Shown here piece after piece: positions 46,551-57,364 of a DNA stretch of 64,000 nt. Every line of letters starts with the position of its first letter. Position 1 is the stretch's first letter. The notes beneath the pieces were generated by a model, which saw only the letters and a program-made list of their open reading frames with translations, had not been told where the DNA came from and searched no databases. The position numbers and the translations under genes were made by a program. The stretch is from Leucobacter chromiireducens (lineage in GTDB: Bacteria > Actinomycetota > Actinomycetes > Actinomycetales > Microbacteriaceae): contig NZ_RPDI01000006.1 in the NCBI RefSeq assembly GCF_003917135.1, positions 62,001-126,000 on the forward strand, in the 5' to 3' direction.

Positions 46551-46926
46551 CCCTGCTCCTTCGTGCTTGGCGCACCGGGTGGCGCGCACTGTTCATGCTA
46601 GGTCTGGGCGCCGGCCCGCAGCTCTTCGTTTCGGCTGGGGTGCTCTCTGTTTTCCTTGGGTCTCACGCTCCATCAAACTTGAGAAGTGGCAAACCGACGC
46701 TTCCGCCGCGCGAAGGGTGGGTTTGCCACTTCTCGATCCCGATCGAGGCGCACGTTACCTCGCAAGTCCGCGCGACTCACGCCTGAAATCACGCTCGGAT
46801 ACGCTTTCCCCGCGGGCGCCTTCACGCCCGCTGGGGCCGTCGGCCGCCAGTACACTCGATCCAGCACCCACCGCGACCGTGCGGGGGCGGGGCCAACCGG
46901 CCCCGGGCACGCAAAGGAGCGACACG
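46551..46926. other. Divergent intergenic region (376 bp)
   Basis: It separates the aminotransferase gene from the peptide-type ABC operon. No gene is seen. It holds promoters for both sides and, at 46681-46734, one copy of a 54-bp palindromic element. The rest is less GC-rich than the flanking genes around 46620-46690. Confidence 0.7.
46681..46734. repeat. 54-bp palindromic element, copy 1
   Basis: Two 23-bp arms (46681-46703 and 46712-46734), matching at 21 of 23 positions, flank an 8-bp loop. The arms contain the core GTGGCAAACCGAC. The same 23-8-23 element recurs at 53254-53307, on the other side of the ABC/C39 operon. It sits in a divergent promoter region, 192 bp before the binding protein ATG, so it is not placed as a terminator. 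Confidence 0.9.
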
Positions 46927-48555
46927 ATGCACACACCACTCACCCGAGCAGGCCGCCGCGGCCGCGTCCGTCTCGTCGCGGCCGCCGCCATCGCCGCCTC
47001 CCTCGCACTGGTCGGCTGCGCCGGCGGCGGCGGGGCCGCCGAGCAGGCGCCCGTCGAGCTCGTCGACACCGGCGCGGAACTCGACCAGGTCACCGTTGCG
47101 TTCCCCGGCTCGCTGGCGAACCTCTATATCGGCCAGGAAAGCGGCATCCTGAACTACAACCTCGCCGCCACCGTGCAGGAGGGCCTCGTCACCCAGGACG
47201 CGAGCGGCGCGGTCGTGCCGGCGCTCGCCGAGTCGTGGGAGACCCCGGACGACACCACCTACGTGTTCACGCTGCGCGAGGACGCGAAGTTCCAGAACGG
47301 CGACCCGGTCACCCCTGAGGACGTGGTGTTCAGCCTGCAGCGCGCCCAGGATCCCGAGCTCTCCCCCGGCATCTCCTACTACCTCGCGAACCTCGCCTCG
47401 GCCGAGAAGACCGGCGACCGCGAGGTCACGGTGAAGAGCTCCGCGCCCGACGCCACCTTCCTCGTCAACCTCTCCAACTCCGGCGCCCTCGTGGTGACCC
47501 AGCAGAAGTTCTGGGAGGAGCACGCCGGCAAGGTGGGCACGAGCTCGTCGCTGCTCATGGGCACCGGCCCGTACCAGGTGACCGAGTTCCAGCCGGACTC
47601 GCACGTGCTGCTCGAGCGCGTCGACACCTGGTGGGGTGGCGTACCGAAGGCGAAGACCATCCGCGTGAACTTCATCCCGGACGCCAACACCCGCCTCGCG
47701 GCGGCGCAGAAGGGCGACATCGACATCGCGTTCAACGTGCCGATCAACCAGGCGGCCGAGTGGCAGAAGATCAGCGACATGCGCGTCGAGTCGATGAACG
47801 ACCTCTCCTACGTCGGCCTGCTGTTCGACGAGCGCGTCGCCCCCTTCGACGATCCGAAGGTGCGCGAGGCCATCGCGCTGAGCATCGACCGCGCCGCGAT
47901 CGCGGAGAAGCTCCTCCGCGGCTACGGTGAGGCCGCCACCGCGATCATGACGCCCGAGTCGCTCGCGCAGGCCTTCGACGGCGACGCGGCACGCGCCGAG
48001 CTCGCGAAGATCCCGCAGCACGAGTTCGACCTCGACGCGGCGAAGCAGCTCATCGGCGAGACCGACGCCGCCGACCTCACGACCGAGCTCACCTACCCGA
48101 ACACGGGGCCGCAGCTCGGGATCGCGGCGCAGGCGATCGCCGAGAACCTCGACAAGATCGGGATCACGGTGAAGGTGCGCGAGGTGCCCATCGAGGAGTG
48201 GCTCGCAACCATCGGTGACGGCGAGCACGGCCTCGGCTTCATGTGGTACTTCTCGACGACCGGCGACCCCGCCGAGGTGAACGGCTACCTCCTGGGCGCC
48301 GGCAACCCGAACGGCTTCGAGAGCGAGGAGGCCGTCGCGCTCATCGCGGAGGCGAACGCGCTCACGGACCCCGAGGAGCGCGCCGCGAAGCTGATCGAGC
48401 TCGAGACGCTGAACGCGGAGAACGTGGTCAACGCCCCGATCTGGTGGGGCAAGTCGGTCACGGCATTCTCGAACGGCGTTGGGCTCGCCGACTACGGCCC
48501 TTACACCTTCACGGGGGCGTGGGGCGCGCAGATGTTCGCCGCCGAGGCGAAGTAG
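46927..48555 (+). CDS. Peptide-type ABC transporter substrate-binding lipoprotein (SBP family 5)
   Basis: The 542-residue lipoprotein (lipobox ALVGC, Cys31) belongs to the DppA/OppA/NikA family. Typical segments are VTVAFPGSLANLYIG, TYVFTLREDAKFQNGDPVTPEDVVFSLQR (about 110-140) and GTGPYQVTEF. An AAAGGAG RBS precedes the ATG at 46927. It heads a five-gene unit with two permeases, a fused ATPase and a C39-like enzyme. Ligand is likely an oligopeptide or similar; glutathione, nickel chelates or opines are possible in this family. Confidence 0.9.
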   Translation: MHTPLTRAGRRGRVRLVAAAAIAASLALVGCAGGGGAAEQAPVELVDTGAELDQVTVAFPGSLANLYIGQESGILNYNLAATVQEGLVTQDASGAVVPALAESWETPDDTTYVFTLREDAKFQNGDPVTPEDVVFSLQRAQDPELSPGISYYLANLASAEKTGDREVTVKSSAPDATFLVNLSNSGALVVTQQKFWEEHAGKVGTSSSLLMGTGPYQVTEFQPDSHVLLERVDTWWGGVPKAKTIRVNFIPDANTRLAAAQKGDIDIAFNVPINQAAEWQKISDMRVESMNDLSYVGLLFDERVAPFDDPKVREAIALSIDRAAIAEKLLRGYGEAATAIMTPESLAQAFDGDAARAELAKIPQHEFDLDAAKQLIGETDAADLTTELTYPNTGPQLGIAAQAIAENLDKIGITVKVREVPIEEWLATIGDGEHGLGFMWYFSTTGDPAEVNGYLLGAGNPNGFESEEAVALIAEANALTDPEERAAKLIELETLNAENVVNAPIWWGKSVTAFSNGVGLADYGPYTFTGAWGAQMFAAEAK

Positions 48556-48563
48556 TTCCCACC

Positions 48564-49553
48564 GTGTCCACCACCCGAGCAGGCGGCGCCCCGGGCGGGC
48601 GCCGCCTGGCCCGCACGCTGACGCTGCGCATCGGCGGGGTGCTCGTCATCCTGCTGGTGCTCTCGTTCCTCACCTTCACGCTGCTGTACCTCGCGCCGGG
48701 CGATCTCGTGAAGAACCTGCTCGGCAACCGGCCGAGCTCCCCCGAGGCCATCGCGGCGATCCGCGCGCAGTACCACCTCGACGACCCGTTCCTCGTGCGC
48801 TACGTCGACTGGCTGTGGAGCGCCGTGCGCGGCGACTTCGGGGAGTCGATCCGGCTGCAGCAGCCCGTCACCGCGGTCATCGGCTCGCGGCTCGGGATCA
48901 CGTCGCTGCTGATCGGCCTGTCGTTCGTGCTCGCGCTCATCACGGCGGTGCCGCTCGGCATCGTGAGCGCGGCGCGCGCCGGCACCCCCGTCGACCGCGT
49001 CGCGAGCGCCACGGCACTCTTCGGCCTCTCCGCGCCGAGCTTCGCCCTCGCGATCCTCGCCATCACGGTGTTCGCGATCGCGATCCCGATCTTCCCGGCT
49101 TACGGCGCCGGCGATGGTCCGCTCGATCAGCTCTGGCACCTCTTCCTGCCCGCGGCGGTGCTCGCGGCGGGCATCGGTGCGATCCTCATGCGCATGACCC
49201 GCGCGGCGGTGCTCCGCGAGCTCGAGAGCGACGCGATCACGTTCGCGCGTGCGCGCGGGATCCCCGAGCTGCGGGTGCGGCGCATCGCGCTGCGCGCGGC
49301 CCTGATCCCGATCGTCACGAGTGCCGGGCTGATTCTCACGTTCATTATCGGCGGCACGATCATCGTCGAGACGGTCTTCGCGCTGCCCGGGATCGGCCAG
49401 CTGCTGCAGGAGGCGGTGCTGTTCAAGGACCTGCCGGTGGTGCAGGCGATCACCCTCCTCGTCGCGGCCGCGATCGCGATCATCACCATCCTCGTGGACA
49501 TGAGCTACCTGCTGCTCGATCCGCGCGTCCGAGCACGGGAGCTGAGCGCATGA
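48564..49553 (+). CDS. Peptide-type ABC transporter permease (DppB-like)
   Basis: The 329-residue permease has six membrane helices and the DppB-type N-terminal FTLLYLAPGDLVKNLLG segment. The cytoplasmic EAA-like loop is ITFARARGIPELRVRRIALRAALIPI. It starts at a GTG 8 bp after the binding protein gene and overlaps the next permease by four bases (ATGA). Confidence 0.92.
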   Translation: MSTTRAGGAPGGRRLARTLTLRIGGVLVILLVLSFLTFTLLYLAPGDLVKNLLGNRPSSPEAIAAIRAQYHLDDPFLVRYVDWLWSAVRGDFGESIRLQQPVTAVIGSRLGITSLLIGLSFVLALITAVPLGIVSAARAGTPVDRVASATALFGLSAPSFALAILAITVFAIAIPIFPAYGAGDGPLDQLWHLFLPAAVLAAGIGAILMRMTRAAVLRELESDAITFARARGIPELRVRRIALRAALIPIVTSAGLILTFIIGGTIIVETVFALPGIGQLLQEAVLFKDLPVVQAITLLVAAAIAIITILVDMSYLLLDPRVRARELSA

Positions 49554-50416
49554 CCCCGCGTACCCGCCAAGTGTCCCTGCTCAACGACGTGCGCGTCGCG
49601 CCGGGCCGGCCCCGCGACTGGGTGGCCACCGTGGCCGCCGTGTTCCTCGGCCTCGTGGTGCTCGCCGCGATCGCTTCCCCGTTCCTCACCGAGCTCGCCA
49701 CGGAGCAGAGCATCCTCGACTCGCTGCTCCCCGCCGGCTCCCCCGGGCACCTGCTCGGCACCGACGAGCTCGGGCGCGACGTGCTGCTACTCACCCTCGC
49801 CGGCACGGGTTCCGCGGTCGCCGGCCCGCTCGTGATCGCGGCGGGATCCATGCTCCTCGCGATCCTCATCGGCACCGCGGCCGGCTACCTCCGCGGCCCC
49901 GTCGACTGGATCGTCGGCCGCATCGTCGACATTCTGCTGTCGCTGCCCGTGATGCTCGTCGCCCTCGTGGTCGCCGGTATCTTCGGGGCCGGCTACTGGG
50001 TGACCGTGATCATGCTCGTGCTGCTGTTTAGCCCGTCGGACATCCGGATCATTCGCGCCGGCGTGACCGAGCAGGCGCCGCGGCCCTACATCGAGGCCGC
50101 GCAGATGCTGTCGCTGTCGCCGGGGCGCATCATGTTCAAGCACATCGTGCCGAACGTGTGGCCACTCATCATGACGAACTTCATGCTCAACCTCGCGATC
50201 GCGCTCGTGACGCTGTCCTCGCTGTCGTTCCTCGGCATCGGCGTCGCGCCTGGCACCCCCGACTGGGGCCGACAGATCACCGACGGCCGCGGCATCCTCG
50301 GCGACAACCCGGCGATGATGGTGGTACCCGCGATCCTCATCGTGCTCGTCGCGATGGCCATCAACGTGCTCGGCGATCATCTCGGCGAGCGACTCCGCGA
50401 ACGGGGGATGCAGTGA
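49550..50416 (+). CDS. Peptide-type ABC transporter permease (DppC-like)
   Basis: The 288-residue permease has the DppC-type opening (HLLGTDELGRDVL, about 66-78) and EAA loop YIEAAQMLSLSPGRIMFKHIVPNVWPLI. It pairs with the DppB-like permease upstream. Its stop overlaps the ATPase GTG start. Confidence 0.92.
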   Translation: MTPRTRQVSLLNDVRVAPGRPRDWVATVAAVFLGLVVLAAIASPFLTELATEQSILDSLLPAGSPGHLLGTDELGRDVLLLTLAGTGSAVAGPLVIAAGSMLLAILIGTAAGYLRGPVDWIVGRIVDILLSLPVMLVALVVAGIFGAGYWVTVIMLVLLFSPSDIRIIRAGVTEQAPRPYIEAAQMLSLSPGRIMFKHIVPNVWPLIMTNFMLNLAIALVTLSSLSFLGIGVAPGTPDWGRQITDGRGILGDNPAMMVVPAILIVLVAMAINVLGDHLGERLRERGMQ

Positions 50417-52071
50417 TCACGTCTGCTGACACACAGCTCGACAGCCGGGGCACCGCGCCGGGGGTGTCGGTCTCGGGGCTCCGCGTCGTCGCGGGCGAGC
50501 GCACGCTCGTGGCTCCCGTCGACTTCTCGGTCGCGCCTGGCGAGCTGCTCGCCGTGATCGGCGAATCCGGATCGGGGAAGTCGATGACCGCGCGCGCCCT
50601 CACGGGCCTCCTCCCCCGCGGCGTCCACGCGACGGGCGATGCGCGCATCGACGACCACGCGTACGACCTGGCCTCCGGGCGCGACGCGGACTGGGCCGCC
50701 GTGCGCGGCCGGCGTGCCGTGTTGCTGCTGCAGGATCCGTTCACGAGTCTCAGCCCCGTGCTGCGCTGCGGCGCGCAGATCGCCGACACGATCGAGGCGC
50801 GCGCCGCGGCGACCGGGCAGCGGCTCGCGGCGACTGCCGTGCGCGCGGAGGTGCTGCGCCGCCTCGCCGAGGTGCGCCTGCCCGAGCGGGTGGCGCGGCA
50901 GTACCCCAGCGAGCTCTCCGGCGGCATGCGGCAGCGCGTCGCCATCGCCGCGGCGCTTGCCGCCGACCCGCGCCTCCTCATCGCCGACGAGCCGACCACC
51001 GCGCTCGACGCGAGCACGCAGGGCGAGGTGCTCGACCTGCTCCGCGAACTGCAGCTCGCGCACCAGATGAGCCTCATCCTGATCAGCCATGACCTCGGCG
51101 TCATCGAGGGGCGTGCCGACCGCGTGCTCGTGATGCGGCACGGCGAGGTCGTCGAGCGCGGCGACACCGCCGCGGTGCTGCGCGCCCCCGAGCACCCGTA
51201 CACGCGCCAGCTGATCGCGGCGAACCTGTCGGTCTCGGATGATCTGCGCGAGCCGAGCGAGCGGCCCGCGCCGCTGCTCGAGGCCGAGCACCTGTCCAAG
51301 CGCTTCGGCGCGACGACCGCGCTCGCCGACGCGACCGTGTCCGTCGCGGCGGGTGAGGTGCTCGCGATCGTCGGGGAATCCGGATCGGGGAAGACCACGC
51401 TTGCCCGCGCGATCGCCGGCCTCGAACGACCCGACACGGGCGAGGTGCGGCTTGCGGGGCGCACGCTGCCGCCCGGGCGCCGCGGGCGCACCCCCGGCGA
51501 GATCCAGGTCGTGTTCCAGGATCCGTACTCGACGCTGAACCCCGTGTTCACCATTCGCGAGTCGCTCGACGAGGCACTGCGGGCCGGCGGGCGGGGCGCT
51601 GGCCGGGCACAGGCTGGCGGGCAGGGCGCGCGCAGCGTCGACGAACTGCTGCGGCTCGTCGAGCTCGATCCCGCGCTCGCCGATCGCCGGCCGGCGCAGC
51701 TCTCGGGCGGGCAGCGGCAGCGCGTCGCGATCGCCCGCGCACTCGCCCCCAACCCGCAGGTGCTGATCTGCGACGAGAGCGTCTCGGCGCTCGACGTCTC
51801 CGTGCAGGCCCAGATCCTCGGGCTGCTCGCCCGCCTGCGCGATGAGCTGCAGCTCGCCATGCTCTTCATCACGCACGACCTCGGCGTCGTCGCGCGCATC
51901 GCCGACCGCATCACCGTGCTGCGGCTCGGTGAGATCGTCGAGCAGGGCGACACCGGCAGCGTGCTACGCGCACCACAGCACCCGTACACGCAGCTGCTCG
52001 TCGCGGCTGCGGAGCGCGACAGCATCGCGCGCGGGCACGACGAATCACTTCCACGAGAGGAGCGGGCATGA
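50413..52071 (+). CDS. Peptide-type ABC transporter ATPase (DppD-DppF fusion)
   Basis: The 552-residue protein contains two complete ABC domains: Walker A GESGSGKSM and GESGSGKTT, signatures LSGGMRQR and LSGGQRQR, Walker B LLIADEPTTALD and VLICDESVSALD (Ser replaces Pro after the catalytic Glu, common in this family). Both sites look functional. The fused form resembles GsiA/YejF-type ATPases. A Gly/Arg/Ala-rich insertion (GGRGAGRAQAGGQGARS) interrupts the second domain before its signature. Confidence 0.92.
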   Translation: MITSADTQLDSRGTAPGVSVSGLRVVAGERTLVAPVDFSVAPGELLAVIGESGSGKSMTARALTGLLPRGVHATGDARIDDHAYDLASGRDADWAAVRGRRAVLLLQDPFTSLSPVLRCGAQIADTIEARAAATGQRLAATAVRAEVLRRLAEVRLPERVARQYPSELSGGMRQRVAIAAALAADPRLLIADEPTTALDASTQGEVLDLLRELQLAHQMSLILISHDLGVIEGRADRVLVMRHGEVVERGDTAAVLRAPEHPYTRQLIAANLSVSDDLREPSERPAPLLEAEHLSKRFGATTALADATVSVAAGEVLAIVGESGSGKTTLARAIAGLERPDTGEVRLAGRTLPPGRRGRTPGEIQVVFQDPYSTLNPVFTIRESLDEALRAGGRGAGRAQAGGQGARSVDELLRLVELDPALADRRPAQLSGGQRQRVAIARALAPNPQVLICDESVSALDVSVQAQILGLLARLRDELQLAMLFITHDLGVVARIADRITVLRLGEIVEQGDTGSVLRAPQHPYTQLLVAAAERDSIARGHDESLPREERA

Positions 52072-53219
52072 CCGCCGCAACGCACGATTTCACCCTCGAC
52101 GCGCAGCCGGGGGCGCAGCTCCCCGACGAGCTTCGCGATTCTCTCCCGGCCGCGCGCGCGGCACTCTGGGACGTGGAGCGCGAGCTCTGGACTCCGCGCA
52201 CCGTCACCGCCCGCGATCGATCGGGATCGGTGCTCGGCGCCGCGCTCACCGCGGCCCGGCCCTTCTCCGCGTATCGCAAGATCGTGGATGTGGTCGCTGG
52301 GAGCGGTGAGGTGTGGGCTGCGCTCGTCGCCGCCGCGCGCGATGACCGTGCCGACGCGCCGGGCACCGAGGAGCATCCCGCGCCGATCGCCGTGCACTTC
52401 GAGGAGCACCTCACCGTCGCCCCGCTGACCGAGGCGCAGCGCTCAGCGCTCGGTCCCGCGGGCTTCGCCCGCGCGGCCACCCCGGTGCCGTCGGTGCCGA
52501 GCACCCGGCAGGATGACGAGCACGGCGTGGCCGCGTGGTCGTTCTGGCGTGTGCCAGCGCCCGCGCGCACCGCGCCGTACTACGGGCAGACCACCGACGT
52601 GACGTGCGGCGCGGTGGCGGCGCTCACCGCGCTCGAGCAGCGCGGCCTCGGCGAGTTCCGCGCCGACGATGGGGCAGAGAACCGGGCGGCGGAGATCGCG
52701 TTCTGGCGCCGCGCGACGAACCTCCCGGCGTGCGAGCCGATCGGGCTCGCGGTCGAAACCGCGAAGCTCGGCGCGGACTCGGGCACGCTCGCCGCCCGCC
52801 CCCGCGTCTTCCTGAGCACCCCCGACCCGGTGTTCATCGAGGAGTTCTCCGAGCAGCCCTGGGAGCAGGAACTCCGCATCGACCTGCAGCGCGAGTCGCT
52901 GCGGCAGGCTGAGGCCCTCGGCTTGCCGCTCGAGCGGCGCTGGCTCGAGGTCGAGGAGATCGTCGACGCGGTGCGCGGCGGCGCGCAGGTGCTGCTGCTC
53001 ATCGACCTCACCGAGCTCATCGCGGACCCGACGCCGCACTGGGTGCTCGCCACCGAGGTGGTGGGCGAGACGTTGCTCATCGCCGACCCGTGGGTGCAGG
53101 CGCCGAACGGCGAGACCTGGGTGGACACGTTCGCCCTCCCGCTGCCGTTCGCGACGATCGACCGCATCACGCGCTGGGGCACCCCGGCGTTCCGGGGCGC
53201 GATCATCCTCGAGCCCTAG
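52068..53219 (+). CDS. GNAT-like / peptidase C39-like fusion protein
   Basis: The 383-residue protein is coupled to the ATPase gene by an ATGA overlap with GAGAGGAG upstream. Residues 170-383 form a C39-like (DUF3335-type) cysteine peptidase domain: Gln174 and Cys180 in YYGQTTDVTCGAV, His324 in TPHWVLATE and Asp340 in LLIADPW make a complete papain-like site. The first 165 residues resemble a worn GNAT acyltransferase fold (for example LTEAQRSALGPAGF) without a clear acetyl-CoA loop. There is no signal peptide or membrane helix, so it acts in the cytoplasm, probably on the imported compound. Confidence 0.78.
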   Translation: MTAATHDFTLDAQPGAQLPDELRDSLPAARAALWDVERELWTPRTVTARDRSGSVLGAALTAARPFSAYRKIVDVVAGSGEVWAALVAAARDDRADAPGTEEHPAPIAVHFEEHLTVAPLTEAQRSALGPAGFARAATPVPSVPSTRQDDEHGVAAWSFWRVPAPARTAPYYGQTTDVTCGAVAALTALEQRGLGEFRADDGAENRAAEIAFWRRATNLPACEPIGLAVETAKLGADSGTLAARPRVFLSTPDPVFIEEFSEQPWEQELRIDLQRESLRQAEALGLPLERRWLEVEEIVDAVRGGAQVLLLIDLTELIADPTPHWVLATEVVGETLLIADPWVQAPNGETWVDTFALPLPFATIDRITRWGTPAFRGAIILEP

Positions 53220-53253
53220 CCCCGCGCACACGCGCCCCGCGCGGGCGGGAATC

Positions 53254-53307
53254 GAAACGTGGCAAACCGACCCTTCAGCAGCACGAAGGGTCGGTTTGCC
53301 GCTTCTC
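53254..53307. repeat. 54-bp palindromic element, copy 2
   Basis: Two 23-bp arms (53254-53276 and 53285-53307) match at 20 of 23 positions, the inner 16 perfectly, around an 8-bp loop. It shares its core with the copy at 46681. It lies between two convergent stops (53219 and 53334), where it could also serve as a bidirectional terminator. Confidence 0.9.
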
Positions 53308-53333
53308 AGATGAAGTGAGCAGGAAAGAGCAAG

Positions 53334-53966
53334 CTAGTAGAGGAGGAACTGGGCCGTGCCCGTGCCCTGCGCGCCCGCGGCGGACACCCGCAGGTGGTAG
53401 GACGCGCCGCCTGCGCCCACCGGGTCGCGCGTGATGTCGCAGGTCTCCGTGCTGGAGCGCGTGCGATCCCAGGTGATCGGCTCGGTCTCGAGCGGCTTGC
53501 CTGGCTCCAAGATCACCGCGAGCGACTCCGCGCCCGTCTGGCAGTCCGTGGAACGCCACACCTCGTCGTCGCCACTCGAAATCGCGAACTCCATGCCGGC
53601 GGTGCCGAGATCGGCCGTGCAGGCCTCCTCGCCCGTGTTCTCCGCGGACAGCGAGAGCGCGGGCAGCTCACCCGCCGGGTAGTCACCGCGATCCGTGACC
53701 GGCGTGATCTTCAGCTGGCCGGCGCGGCACGCCGCGGGACCGTCCGTCTCGTCGGCGGCGTCGCCGGCACCCTCGCTCGGGGTGGTGTCGATCCCCTCGG
53801 GCACCTCGACCTGTGCCACGTCCTTCGGCCCATCGCCGCTGCCCGGCTTCACGATCACGAGCACAATCACCGCGATCACCGCGAGCAGGCCGAGCAGCAC
53901 GAACAGTCGCCGCCGAATGTAGACCTTGCGGTCTTTCGGCCCGACCGGATCGCGAAGGGTGGACAT
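53334..53966 (-). CDS. Membrane-anchored extracytoplasmic protein, unknown function
   Basis: The 210-residue product has a short cytoplasmic head, one membrane helix (about 20-41, RLFVLLGLLAVIAVIVLVIV), an acidic Thr/Glu/Asp linker (about 55-78), and an outside beta-rich domain with cysteines in ACRAG, EEACTADLG, STDCQTG and ETCDITR, likely forming two disulfides. The pattern (a GxYPAGELPALSLSAENTG strand) resembles actinobacterial DUF4232-like or Ig-like sensor domains, but I cannot assign a family. It precedes the ArgA-like gene's end by 26 bp on the same strand. Confidence 0.7.
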   Translation of the reverse strand: MSTLRDPVGPKDRKVYIRRRLFVLLGLLAVIAVIVLVIVKPGSGDGPKDVAQVEVPEGIDTTPSEGAGDAADETDGPAACRAGQLKITPVTDRGDYPAGELPALSLSAENTGEEACTADLGTAGMEFAISSGDDEVWRSTDCQTGAESLAVILEPGKPLETEPITWDRTRSSTETCDITRDPVGAGGASYHLRVSAAGAQGTGTAQFLLY

Positions 53967-53992
53967 GGCGCCAGCGTAGCCCGGAAAGTGGG

Positions 53993-54511
53993 TTACAGCC
54001 GCTTCAACATGCGCGTGTTGCCGAGGGTGTTCGGCTTCACGCGCGCGAGGTCGAGGAACTCGGCGACGCCCTCGTCGTTCGAGCGCAGCAGCTCGGCATA
54101 CACGTCGGCGGCAACGAGCTCCGTGTTCTCGGCCATCTCCTCGAAGCCGTGCCGCCCGAAGAAGTCGGTCTCGAAGGTGAGGCAGAACAGCTGCGTGAGG
54201 CCGAGCTGCCGCGCGCGATCCTCCAGGGCGGTGATGAGCCGGTGGCCAACGCCGTGGCCGAGCCACTCCTCGGAGACACCGAGCGTGCGCACCTCCCCCA
54301 GCTGCTCCCACATCACGTGCACGGCGCCGTAGCCGACGAGGGTGCCGTGCTGATCCTCCGCGATGAGAAACTCGGGCACGGCAGCGTACAGGTCGACGAG
54401 ATCCTTCCCAAGCAGGATCCTTCGCGCCACCAGGGGCTCCATCAACTCGACCATGCGGAGCACGTCGCCCGTGCGCGCATTGCGGATGCGAATCTCAGCA
54501 GACACACTCAT
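53993..54511 (-). CDS. argA: Amino-acid N-acetyltransferase, short ArgA-type GNAT
   Basis: This is a 172-residue single GNAT domain. The acetyl-CoA binding segment is GVSEEWLGHGVGHRLITALED (about 78-98), followed by LFCLTFETDFFGRHGFEEM, which matches the stand-alone N-acetylglutamate synthases of actinobacteria (as in mycobacterial ArgA). It would supply N-acetylglutamate for arginine synthesis. The gene symbol is assigned by this similarity; other arg genes are not in the window. It lies just beyond the clpC terminator. Confidence 0.8.
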   Translation of the reverse strand: MSVSAEIRIRNARTGDVLRMVELMEPLVARRILLGKDLVDLYAAVPEFLIAEDQHGTLVGYGAVHVMWEQLGEVRTLGVSEEWLGHGVGHRLITALEDRARQLGLTQLFCLTFETDFFGRHGFEEMAENTELVAADVYAELLRSNDEGVAEFLDLARVKPNTLGNTRMLKRL

Positions 54512-54572
54512 GTGCCGAGTCTAGCCCCGCGCGCACGCCCGGCCGGCATCGCGCGACCCCGCGCGCACGCAA

Positions 54573-54602
54573 ACGGGCCCGCTGCCGAAGCAGCGGGCCC
54601 GT
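54573..54602 (-). terminator. Terminator after clpC
   Basis: A perfect 13-bp stem (ACGGGCCCGCTGC / GCAGCGGGCCCGT) with a CGAA tetraloop is followed on the minus strand by TTGCG. It lies 50 bp past the clpC stop. Confidence 0.85.
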
Positions 54603-54625
54603 GCGGCGGGGTCGAGGCGGAGTGC

Positions 54626-54651
54626 TTACTCCCCCGCGCTACTCCCCCGTG

Positions 54652-54664
<13 letters not shown>
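54626..54664 (-). repeat. 13-bp tandem repeat x3 spanning the clpC stop codon
   Basis: Three tandem units of YTACTCCCCCGYG (54626-54638, 54639-54651, 54652-54664). On the coding strand each unit ends in a TAA or TAG triplet; the innermost carries the clpC stop and the other two lie just downstream. Confidence 0.85.
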
Positions 54665-57180
<2,516 letters not shown>

Positions 57181-57263
57181 CTATAACCTCCCAGACAAAC
57201 TCGTCGGGGCGCGAGTTCGTCGATGTACCCAGCGTATGCGAGGCGGCGGCTCCGTGGGCGGTT

Positions 57264-57277
57264 GTTCGCCAGAGGCG
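57264..57277 (-). promoter_or_regulatory. ClgR-like box upstream of clpC
   Basis: GTTCGC-N5-GCG matches the published actinobacterial ClgR binding consensus and lies 84-97 bp upstream of the clpC ATG. Agreement with the consensus and its location support it; there is no direct proof. Confidence 0.5.
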
Positions 57278-57364
57278 TGCAAGGGCGGGATCCGGCGGCG
57301 GCGCGACGCCAGCGCGCCAGCTTCCCGTCACGTCGCGTTCACCCGCGCGCCGTACCGTGAACGC

